This document shows positions 1-5,902 of a DNA stretch of 11,959 bases, piece after piece (position 1 is the stretch's first letter; each line of letters begins with the position of its first letter). A program made the translations under genes and the position numbers. Source of the DNA: Gammaproteobacteria bacterium (lineage in GTDB: Bacteria; Pseudomonadota; Gammaproteobacteria; Pseudomonadales; Pseudohongiellaceae); assembly GCA_003556835.1 (NCBI GenBank), contig PWQG01000477.1, positions 1 to 11,959 of the forward strand. Direction: 5' to 3'. The notes under the pieces were generated by a model, which saw nothing but the letters and a program-made list of their open reading frames with translations, had not been told where the DNA came from and made no database searches.

Positions 1-389
1 CTTTTGTATTCACCGATCTGTCTATCAACAATGCGCCGCTGACCATTCTGGTGGTGCTTCTGACTTCCATGGTGTTTGCCCTGGCGGGTTTTCTCAATGC
101 CCTGTTTGCCAACACCTTCGATGATATTTCTATCATCCCGACCTTTGTACTGACACCACTGATCTATCTGGGCGGGGTGTTTTATTCGATTGACCTGCTG
201 CCCGGCTTCGGGCAGTTCATCTCCTCGCTGAATCCGGTGCTGTATATGGTCAATACCTTCCGTTATGGCATTCTGGGCACTTCGGATGTGAACATCTATT
301 TCGCCCTGTTCATGCTGTTGTTCTTTGTGGTGCTGCTTTACGGTATTGCGTTGTGGTTGCTGCAGCGCGGAACCGGCATCCGTCACTGA
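1..389 (+). CDS. ABC-2 type transporter permease, C-terminal part (YadH-like)
   Basis: This is the last 128 codons of an inner-membrane permease of the ABC-2 family; the reading frame is open from base 3 and the start lies outside the window. Such permeases pair with a cytoplasmic ATPase to export a substrate, which cannot be named here. At least three hydrophobic segments are visible: one around the VLLTSMVFALAGF stretch, one around FVLTPLIYLGGVFYSI, and one near the C-terminus (FALFMLLFFVVLLYGIALWLL). The LGGVFYS stretch, followed by LNPVLYMVNTFRYGILG and a short basic tail ending QRGTGIRH, is the typical C-terminal signature of YadH-type permeases. The ATPase partner is presumably upstream. 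Only 26 bases separate its stop from the queF start, so co-transcription is plausible. Family placement is firm, substrate unknown. Confidence 0.9.
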   Translation, partial: FVFTDLSINNAPLTILVVLLTSMVFALAGFLNALFANTFDDISIIPTFVLTPLIYLGGVFYSIDLLPGFGQFISSLNPVLYMVNTFRYGILGTSDVNIYFALFMLLFFVVLLYGIALWLLQRGTGIRH

Positions 390-415
390 GCCATGCTTCA
401 ATAGAGGGGGACACG

Positions 416-1240
416 ATGGCGGAAAATCCTCTGGGTCGTGATACCGATTATCCGCAGCGATATGCGCCGGAGCTGCTGTTTCCAGTGCCCAGGCAGGACA
501 ATCGTCGGGCCCTGGCCATCGATGAGTCGGCATTAGCCTTTCGCGGTACGGATCTTTGGCGGGGATACGAGCTGTCCTGGTTGAATCCTGTCGGTTTGCC
601 GCGAGTGGGTATCCTGGAGATGCGGTTGCCCTGTGATTCCCCGAATCTGGTGGAGTCGAAGTCCTTCAAGCTGTATCTCAATTCCCTCAACCAGGAACGG
701 TTTGCGGATGAAGAGACACTGCTTGCCTGTATTCAGAAAGATCTGATCGCCGTGACCGGTGGTGCGCCCGAGTTCAGTCTGCTGGATGTCGAGCAATTGT
801 CAGTAGTCAATCGCCCGATTGATGGCAGCATTGGCCTGGACAGCCTGGCACCGAGTATAGAGCACTACGAACCGCGGGCCAGTCTCTTAGGGACGGGAGC
901 GGGTCCGGTCGTGGAAGAGTCCCTGCACAGCCATCTGTTCCGCTCCAATTGTCCCATCACGGCGCAGCCGGATTGGGGGTCTTTTTACATCCGCTATCGT
1001 GGGCCGGCCATTGATCGTGAAGCGTTGCTGGCGTACATCGTTTCGTATCGTCAGCATGAGGGTTTTCATGAGCATTGTGTGGAGCAGATGTTCATGGACA
1101 TTGTTGGGCGGTGTGAGCCTGAGTGGCTGGTGTTGGGGATTCAGTTTTTGCGTCGTGGGGGCTTGGAGATCAATCCTTGGCGGTGGAGTCTGGGGGCGCC
1201 GGTTGATGGGGTGCCTGGGGTTCGGACTGCGCGGCAGTAG
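416..1240 (+). CDS. queF: NADPH-dependent 7-cyano-7-deazaguanine reductase (QueF, long form)
   Basis: QueF reduces the nitrile of preQ0 to the amine of preQ1 in the cytoplasm, a step of queuosine tRNA modification. The 274-residue length fits the long, two-domain YqcD-type form. The QueF signature ESKSFKLYLNS is at residues 80-90. The catalytic cysteine is C179 in the SNCPIT motif, followed by QPDWG and the FHEHCVEQ segment that holds the conserved His and Glu. The conserved C-terminal RRGGLEINPWR is also present. The ATG at 416 was chosen because a strong GAGGGGG ribosome site precedes it and because MAENPLG fits homologues; the frame is open further upstream, but that part overlaps the permease gene. 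Oddity: the last ~55 codons are extremely rich in G and T at third positions while the protein remains conserved. Confidence 0.97.
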   Translation: MAENPLGRDTDYPQRYAPELLFPVPRQDNRRALAIDESALAFRGTDLWRGYELSWLNPVGLPRVGILEMRLPCDSPNLVESKSFKLYLNSLNQERFADEETLLACIQKDLIAVTGGAPEFSLLDVEQLSVVNRPIDGSIGLDSLAPSIEHYEPRASLLGTGAGPVVEESLHSHLFRSNCPITAQPDWGSFYIRYRGPAIDREALLAYIVSYRQHEGFHEHCVEQMFMDIVGRCEPEWLVLGIQFLRRGGLEINPWRWSLGAPVDGVPGVRTARQ

Positions 1241-1376
1241 TGGGGCGCTCGCTTGCGCTTTGCTAGGTTTCTTTACTTCATACTTTCTAATTGGGGCGGC
1301 AGCAGAATGTGATTCTGCTATATTCGGTTCTTATGGATAAGAGAGTAGGTGGATTCTTTATGGGAAGGTGCCGGCG
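1241..1376. other. Gene-free stretch after queF
   Basis: No credible gene is seen between the queF stop and the tRNA-derived repeat. Short frames here have no ribosome site and no recognisable protein. The stretch holds a GC-rich inverted motif (GCGC TCGCTT GCGC) just after the stop, then AT-richer DNA with one clean hairpin at 1301-1319. No convincing promoter was identified. Confidence 0.6.
1301..1319. terminator. Short hairpin downstream of queF, possible weak terminator
   Basis: AGCAGAAT, a 3-base loop GTG, and ATTCTGCT form a perfect 8-bp stem about 60 bases after the queF stop. No T-run follows on the + strand, and the - strand also lacks a clear one, so intrinsic termination is doubtful. 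It may instead act as an RNA 3'-end stabiliser. The inverted repeat is certain; the role is a guess. Confidence 0.35.
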
Positions 1377-1509
1377 TCGCGGTGGGGGAGGGATTAACCA
1401 AATCGCTCGAAAGAGCGATTTGGCCCTTCGGGCTTCGCGCGCAGGGCGCGCTCGTTGCAGATTGCGTTGCAATCTGTCGAACCCTCTTTCGGGTTCGAAC
1501 CCCTCCCCC
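1377..1509. repeat. Multi-hairpin element with tRNA-Ser 3'-end-like termini
   Basis: A compact element made almost wholly of inverted repeats. An outer stem pairs 1384-1395 with 1498-1509 (11 of 12 bases). Inside are: an 11-bp stem with GAAA loop (1398-1408 with 1413-1423), a small GCCC-TTCG-GGC hairpin (1423-1433), GCGCGC pairing across an AGG loop (1437-1451), an 8-bp stem with GTT loop (1458-1476), and an 8-bp stem TCGAACCC/GGGTTCGA (1477-1498). The left end (1377-1395) matches the antisense of the tRNA-Ser 3' end at 1577-1595 in 18 of 19 bases. The right end (1491-1509) matches the same tRNA region in the opposite orientation in 18 of 19 bases. No transposase, integrase or open frame is present. 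It could be a non-autonomous mobile repeat, a structured RNA, or a remnant of integration at the tRNA. The structure is directly visible; its nature is inferred. Confidence 0.75.
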
Positions 1510-1576
1510 GGGGAAGGTTGGAAGAACTTTTCTGTGGGGGGATAGGCCGTTCGGAGAGAGGAGCTACTGTCTGATC
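1510..1576. other. Spacer between hairpin element and tRNA-Ser 3' end
   Basis: Sixty-seven bases with no gene. On the - strand this is where the tRNA-Ser transcript would end, but no strong hairpin followed by a T-run is seen. The nearest stable structure downstream of the tRNA is the TCGAACCC/GGGTTCGA hairpin of the repeat element, so the element may serve as the 3' boundary of the tRNA transcript. Confidence 0.4.
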
Positions 1577-1664
1577 TGGCGGTGGGGGAGGGATTCGAAC
1601 CCTCGATACGTTTCCGTATACACACTTTCCAGGCGTGCTCCTTCAGCCACTCGGACACCCCACC
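1577..1664 (-). tRNA. tRNA-Ser, anticodon GGA
   Basis: The - strand folds as a class II tRNA of 88 bases with encoded CCA. The acceptor stem is GGTGGGG with CCCCACC, discriminator G, then CCA at 1577-1579. The anticodon loop CTGGAAA (1626-1632) gives anticodon GGA (1628-1630), reading UCC and UCU serine codons. The long variable arm TATACGG-AA-CGTATC and the T-loop GGTTCGAATCC are present. The sequence closely follows the enterobacterial serine GGA tRNA as I remember it. It stands alone, opposite in direction to its neighbours. Its 3' end is copied in the adjacent repeat element. Confidence 0.97.
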
Positions 1665-1681
1665 GGTTCAAGGCGCGTAAC

Positions 1682-1708
1682 TCTATACCAGCAGGGGGGC
1701 AATTACAA
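1682..1708 (-). promoter_or_regulatory. Putative promoter of tRNA-Ser
   Basis: On the - strand there is TTGTAA (1703-1708), a 15-base spacer with a C-run, and an extended -10 TGGTATAGA whose core TATAGA lies at 1682-1687. A GC-rich stretch (GTTACGCGCC) follows the -10, as in stringently controlled stable RNA promoters. The core ends 17 bases before the tRNA 5' end. The spacer is shorter than ideal, but the extended -10 compensates. Inferred from position and consensus match only. Confidence 0.55.
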
Positions 1709-1730
1709 GCCGGATGCGCGAATCTGGAGG

Positions 1731-1773
1731 GCTTTGTCGGGCAGTTTCGCTTCCCGGAAAGCTGTAGTAGTAT
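1731..1773 (+). promoter_or_regulatory. Imperfect hairpin and weak promoter-like boxes upstream of first PQQ dehydrogenase
   Basis: GCTTT (1731-1735) and CGGG (1738-1741) can pair with CCCG (1753-1756) and AAAGC (1758-1762) with small bulges. A weak promoter-like pair overlaps it: TTTCGC (1745-1750), 17 bases, TAGTAT (1768-1773). The hairpin could be an operator or a 5' leader structure for the dehydrogenase genes. The box matches are poor, so this is only a pointer to where control of this gene pair should lie. Confidence 0.25.
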
Positions 1774-1811
1774 CGAGCGGTCATGATAAAAATAATAGAG
1801 AGAATGTACAG

Positions 1812-3707
1812 ATGATTCCTGCCCCTTTTGTTCGACTGGCCGCGTCGGCGTTTGCCGTGGCACTGGCTATTCCCGTCTCGGCTGGTGACTGGCGTCACTA
1901 CGGTGCCGACAATGCTTCCAGCAAATACGTCCCTTTCGATCAGATCAACCATGAGACCGTTCAACAACTGGAACTGGCATGGGGCTGGGAGTCGCCGGAC
2001 AATGCCATGGTGGCCCGCAATCACGAGGAAGGCAATTTTGCGGCCACGCCTGGTCCCTTCAAGGTGACACCGATTGCCATAGACGGGATCCTATACCTGA
2101 GTACATCTATGGGCCGGGTGGCGGCAGTGGATGGCGTGAGTGGTGAAGAACTGTGGGTGTTCGATACCCGCTCCTGGGAGATGGGGCGACCCGCCAACCT
2201 GGGCTACAACCATCGCGGTGTGACCTATTGGAGCGATGGAGAGAATGAACGTCTGTTCATGCCTTCCAACGATGCCTGGCTGTGGGCCATTGACGCCAGG
2301 ACCGGCAAACCGGATCCGGCCTTTGGCACGGAGGGGCGCGTTGATCTGGCGGAAGGCCTGGGCCGCGAGATCGATCGTGCAGCCTACACCATGGTGTCGG
2401 CGCCGCTGGTGATCAATGACGTTGTGGTCATGGGTTCCTCCATCCATGATGGCCCGACCCATATGGAAGCGCCCCCGGGCCATGTCCGGGGTTATGACGC
2501 CCGCACTGGCGAACAGAAATGGATCTTCCATACCATTCCCCAGGGTAATGAATATGGGGTGGAGACCTGGGAAGACGATTCCTGGACCTATTCCGGTGGA
2601 ACCAATGTCTGGACGCTGATGAGTGCCGATGAGGAACTTGGCATCGTCTACCTGCCCATCGGCACTCCGACCAATGACTGGTATGGCGGACACCGACCGG
2701 GCGACAACCTTTTTGCCGAATCCCTGGTGGCAGTGGATGCCGAGACTGGTGAGCGGATCTGGCATTTCCAGATGGTGCGTCATGGCTTGTGGGATTACGA
2801 TCTGCCGGCCGCGCCCAACCTCGTGGACGTCACCGTGGATGGTCGCGAAATCAAGGCGGTGGCCCAGATCTCCAAGCAGGCCTTTGTCTACATGTTCGAT
2901 CGGGAAACCGGGGAACCGGTGTGGCCCATCGAGGACCGTCCGGTGCCGCAGAGTGAAGTGCCGGGTGAACAGTCGGCAGCCACCCAGCCGCATCCGACCT
3001 GGCCGGCGCCATTCGATTTGCAGGGCATTTCCGATGAAACACTGATCGACTTCACACCCGAGCTGCGTGCCCAGGCGCTGGAGATCATATCCGAATTCGA
3101 TTACGGCCCCCTGTTCACGCCGCCGAGCCTGCGCGGCACCATCAATCTGCCGGGTTGGGCCGGCGGTGGTAACTGGGAAGGTGCTGCCGTGGATCCGGAA
3201 ACGGGCGTGATGTATGTGCCGTCGGGAACCGCGCCGATTGTGGTGCAGTTGCAGGAGCCCGATCCGGAGGTCTCGGATTTCAATTATGTTCGCGGTGGCC
3301 AGAGCTCGGTGCGCGGGCCCGAGGGGCTGCCATTGACCAAGCCGCCCTACGGACGCATCACCGCCATCGACCTCAATACCGGTGAACATTTGTGGATGGT
3401 GCCGCATGGTGAAGGCGTCCGGCAGCGCATCATCGATATGGGTATCGAGGATCCGGGTCCGGTGGGCTCGACCTCACGCACCGGACCGGTGCTCACTCCC
3501 ACACTCCTGTTCATAGCCCAGCAGGACGGGCGCCGCTCGGTGCTGCGCGCCTTCGACAAGGAAACCGGCGAGGTTGTGCATGAGATCGATCTGCCGGGTG
3601 TGCCCAATGCCTCGCCGATCAGCTATATGGTGGACGGGCAGCAATACATTGCCCTGACCCTGGGCGGTGGACTTGACTCGACAATGGTGGCCTATGCAAT
3701 TCCCTGA
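1812..3707 (+). CDS. Exported PQQ-dependent dehydrogenase, soluble glucose-dehydrogenase-like (paralogue 1)
   Basis: A 631-residue quinoprotein with a PQQ beta-propeller, expected to oxidise a sugar or alcohol in the periplasm. A Sec-type signal peptide (residues 1-24, ending PVSA) precedes the mature start GDWRHYG. Eight blade-type motifs of the A-x-D-x-x-T/S-G-E kind are visible, for example VDGVSGEELW, YDARTGEQKW, VDAETGERIW, FDRETGEPVW and IDLNTGEHLW. HGLWDYDLPAAP (around 324-335; D328/D330) and SKQAF (K355) match the active-site neighbourhood of membrane glucose dehydrogenases, as does WPIEDRPVPQSEVPGE. The N-terminal membrane anchor of that family is absent, there is no CXXCH haem site, and the protein contains no cysteine. 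The ATG at 1812 was chosen because it starts the signal peptide and follows an AGAGA-type site. The substrate is unknown. It overlaps the next gene by 14 bases. Confidence 0.9.
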   Translation: MIPAPFVRLAASAFAVALAIPVSAGDWRHYGADNASSKYVPFDQINHETVQQLELAWGWESPDNAMVARNHEEGNFAATPGPFKVTPIAIDGILYLSTSMGRVAAVDGVSGEELWVFDTRSWEMGRPANLGYNHRGVTYWSDGENERLFMPSNDAWLWAIDARTGKPDPAFGTEGRVDLAEGLGREIDRAAYTMVSAPLVINDVVVMGSSIHDGPTHMEAPPGHVRGYDARTGEQKWIFHTIPQGNEYGVETWEDDSWTYSGGTNVWTLMSADEELGIVYLPIGTPTNDWYGGHRPGDNLFAESLVAVDAETGERIWHFQMVRHGLWDYDLPAAPNLVDVTVDGREIKAVAQISKQAFVYMFDRETGEPVWPIEDRPVPQSEVPGEQSAATQPHPTWPAPFDLQGISDETLIDFTPELRAQALEIISEFDYGPLFTPPSLRGTINLPGWAGGGNWEGAAVDPETGVMYVPSGTAPIVVQLQEPDPEVSDFNYVRGGQSSVRGPEGLPLTKPPYGRITAIDLNTGEHLWMVPHGEGVRQRIIDMGIEDPGPVGSTSRTGPVLTPTLLFIAQQDGRRSVLRAFDKETGEVVHEIDLPGVPNASPISYMVDGQQYIALTLGGGLDSTMVAYAIP

Positions 3708-5649
3708 CATATATCGGCGTCGGTTGCGCCCCTTTGTTGCCGGTTTTGTATCGCTTGTGATGGCGGGATCGGGTAGTGGCTTGCTGGCACAGGCAGATAC
3801 TTCACCGGAGTTGGTGGAGTGGCCTCACTATGGCAATGATCTGGCCTCGTCCAAGTATTCACCCCTGAACCAGATCAATGCCGGCAATGTGCAGGACCTG
3901 GAAATCGCCTGGGTCTGGGATTCCCCGGACAACCAGACTTTCCGGGAACACGACGATGCCTCCGCCGGGGCCTGGAAATCGACACCGATCATGCTCGACG
4001 GGGTGCTCTATATCAGCACCCAGTTGGGCCAGGTGGCCGCCGTGGATGCGGCCAGCGGGGAACAGATCTGGGCCTATGATACGGGCTCCTGGGAGCGCGG
4101 ACGGCATCCCAATTACAACAACAATCATCGTGGCGTGGCCGCCTGGCGCGATGCCGACAGTGGCGAATTGCGCATCTTCATGCCGGCCAATGATGGCGTG
4201 CTCTGGGCGCTGGATGGCGAGACCGGCGAACCGCTGGTCGGATTCGGTGATGACGGACGCATCGATCTCAAGCAGGGCCTGGGTCGGGAGGCCCGTATCG
4301 GACAATATGGTGCCATTTCACCACCGGTCATCGTCAATGATGTGCTGGTGGTCGGTTCCTCCATCCATGATGTGCCGCGTTTCCGCGAGGAGTCGCCGCC
4401 GGGCCATGTCCGCGCCTTTGATGTGCGCACCGGCGAGCAGAAGTGGATTTTCCACACCATACCGCAGGGGGAAGAGTATGGCGTGGAGACCTGGGGCGAG
4501 GAGTCCTGGCGCTGGGCTGGTGGGGCCAATGTCTGGACACTGATGAGCGCCGATCCCGAAGCCGGCCTGGTGTACCTGCCGACCAGTACACCGAGTAATG
4601 ACTGGTATGCCGGGCATCGTCCCGGAGACAATCTGTTTGCCGAATCCCTGGTGGCGGTGGATGTCGAGACCGGCGAGCGGGTCTGGCATTTCCAGACCAC
4701 GCGCCACGGACTTTGGGACTATGACCTTCCGGCCGCGCCCAACCTGGTCGACATCACGGTGGATGGACGCGAGATCAAGGCCCTGGCCCAGATCACCAAG
4801 CAGGGCTTTGTGTTTGTCTTTGATCGCCTTACTGGTGAACCGGTGTGGCCCATCGAGGACCGTCCGGTGCCGCAGAGTGACGTGCCCGGTGAACATACGG
4901 CGGCCACCCAGCCATTTCCGACCTGGCCCCTGCCGTTCGAGCCACAGGGCATCTCGGATGAAACCCTGATCGACTACACGCCGGAGTTGCGGGCCGAGGC
5001 ATTGGAGATCATTGCGCCCTACGACTATGGCCCGCTGTACACGCCGCCATCGACACGGGGCATGATCCTGTTTCCCGGTTACAGTGGGGGTGCCAACTGG
5101 ACCGGGGCGGCTGTGGATCCGGAAACCAATGTGCTTTATGTGCCATCTTTCTCGGTGCCCCGTTTCATCCGCCTGCGTGAACCCGATGCAGGCGAGTCGG
5201 ATTACCGCTACATCCGTGACCGTGGTTTCACACTCAGTGGTCCGCAGGGCCTGCCCCTGATCAAACCACCTTATGGACGGATCACGGCCATTGATCTGAA
5301 TACCGGGGAGCACCTCTGGATGGCGCCACATGGAGAGGGCATACGCCAGCAGCTCATCGATATGGGCATCGAGGATCCGGGTCCGGTGGGTTCGGCAGGG
5401 CGCAACGGAGGCATATTGACGCCGGAGCTGTACGTCATCGGTCAGCTTGATGGCGCGCGACCGGTATTTCGCAGTTATGACAAACATAGCGGCGAAGTGG
5501 TCAGTGAAATGGATGTGCCGCTGCCCCCCAGCGGTACGCCAATGAGCTATGCGGTTGACGGCAAACAATATATTGTCTTCGCCGCCGGTGCAGGTCCGGT
5601 GACCCGCCTGTATGCATTGGCCCTGCCCGATGCGGAGGCGACTGAATAA
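3694..5649 (+). CDS. Exported PQQ-dependent dehydrogenase, soluble glucose-dehydrogenase-like (paralogue 2)
   Basis: A 651-residue paralogue of the preceding gene with the same layout: a basic N-terminus (YRRRLRPF), a hydrophobic core, likely cleavage near LLAQA (about residue 34), then a mature PQQ propeller starting EWPHYGNDLASSKYSPL. The active-site-like HGLWDYDLPAAP (D342/D344) and TKQGF (K369) are kept, as is WPIEDRPVPQSDVPGE. It too has no cysteine and no haem motif. The ATG at 3694 lies inside the end of paralogue 1 in another frame, with a weak GGTGG site; a start at 3667 is open but would spoil the signal peptide. The two proteins differ mostly in the region after residue ~480 and at the termini, suggesting different substrates or partners. 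Translational coupling with paralogue 1 is likely. Confidence 0.9.
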   Translation: MQFPDIYRRRLRPFVAGFVSLVMAGSGSGLLAQADTSPELVEWPHYGNDLASSKYSPLNQINAGNVQDLEIAWVWDSPDNQTFREHDDASAGAWKSTPIMLDGVLYISTQLGQVAAVDAASGEQIWAYDTGSWERGRHPNYNNNHRGVAAWRDADSGELRIFMPANDGVLWALDGETGEPLVGFGDDGRIDLKQGLGREARIGQYGAISPPVIVNDVLVVGSSIHDVPRFREESPPGHVRAFDVRTGEQKWIFHTIPQGEEYGVETWGEESWRWAGGANVWTLMSADPEAGLVYLPTSTPSNDWYAGHRPGDNLFAESLVAVDVETGERVWHFQTTRHGLWDYDLPAAPNLVDITVDGREIKALAQITKQGFVFVFDRLTGEPVWPIEDRPVPQSDVPGEHTAATQPFPTWPLPFEPQGISDETLIDYTPELRAEALEIIAPYDYGPLYTPPSTRGMILFPGYSGGANWTGAAVDPETNVLYVPSFSVPRFIRLREPDAGESDYRYIRDRGFTLSGPQGLPLIKPPYGRITAIDLNTGEHLWMAPHGEGIRQQLIDMGIEDPGPVGSAGRNGGILTPELYVIGQLDGARPVFRSYDKHSGEVVSEMDVPLPPSGTPMSYAVDGKQYIVFAAGAGPVTRLYALALPDAEATE

Positions 5650-5663
5650 TGACCGGACTTCCC

Positions 5664-5692
5664 TTGATTCGGCGGGGGATTTTCCTGATAAT
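5664..5692 (+). promoter_or_regulatory. Putative sigma70-type promoter of ffs
   Basis: TTGATT (5664-5669), a 17-base spacer and GATAAT (5687-5692) match the sigma70 consensus in 4 of 6 and 5 of 6 positions. A GC-rich discriminator (GCGCCCC) follows, typical of stable RNA promoters. Transcription would begin near 5699, giving a leader of roughly 35 bases before the mature 4.5S RNA. A short hairpin CAGCA/TGCTG (5707-5720) sits in that leader. In E. coli the 4.5S precursor also has a 5' leader, removed by RNase P. Confidence 0.65.
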
Positions 5693-5734
5693 GCGCCCCT
5701 GTGATGCAGCAGTCATGCTGACATCCTGGTTGAC

Positions 5735-5850
<116 letters not shown>

Positions 5851-5852
5851 GA

Positions 5853-5874
5853 CCGGACACCGCCCGGTGGCCGG
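5853..5874 (+). terminator. GC-rich hairpin between ffs and dnaX, possible attenuating terminator
   Basis: CACCG (5858-5862) pairs with CGGTG (5865-5869) across a two-base loop, extended by CCGG (5853-5856) with CCGG (5871-5874) around one mismatch. No T-run follows, so strong intrinsic termination is not expected. It could mark the 3' end of the 4.5S precursor while allowing read-through into dnaX, whose start is only 28 bases away and which has no clear promoter of its own. Confidence 0.4.
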
Positions 5875-5902
5875 GCATTGGCAGCACATTGATCGGATCC
5901 AG

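Noticed and set aside
1423..1498. Rho-independent terminator of tRNA-Ser
   Set aside because: The hairpins are strong but none is followed by a T-run on the - strand, and the nearest begins almost 80 bases after the tRNA end.
1377..1509. An integron attC site
   Set aside because: It is within the size range of attC sites and strongly folded, but I see no R/L core-site pair of the GTTRRRY type at its ends, no cassette and no integrase nearby.
1291..1786. Several open frames of 84-145 codons across the intergenic gap on both strands
   Set aside because: They run through the hairpin element and the tRNA gene, give low-complexity arginine- and glycine-rich proteins, and lack ribosome sites.
2091..3407. 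Long open frame on the - strand (438 codons) opposite the first dehydrogenase
   Set aside because: It is the antisense of a well-supported gene, made open by its GC-rich third positions; it has no recognisable domain. The similar 416-codon antisense frame at 4318-5568 opposite the second copy has the same explanation.
3694..3795. Twin-arginine export signal on the second dehydrogenase (YRRRLRPF)
   Set aside because: The residues after the arginines do not fit the S/T-RR-x-F-L-K consensus, and PQQ propeller enzymes are normally exported unfolded by Sec.
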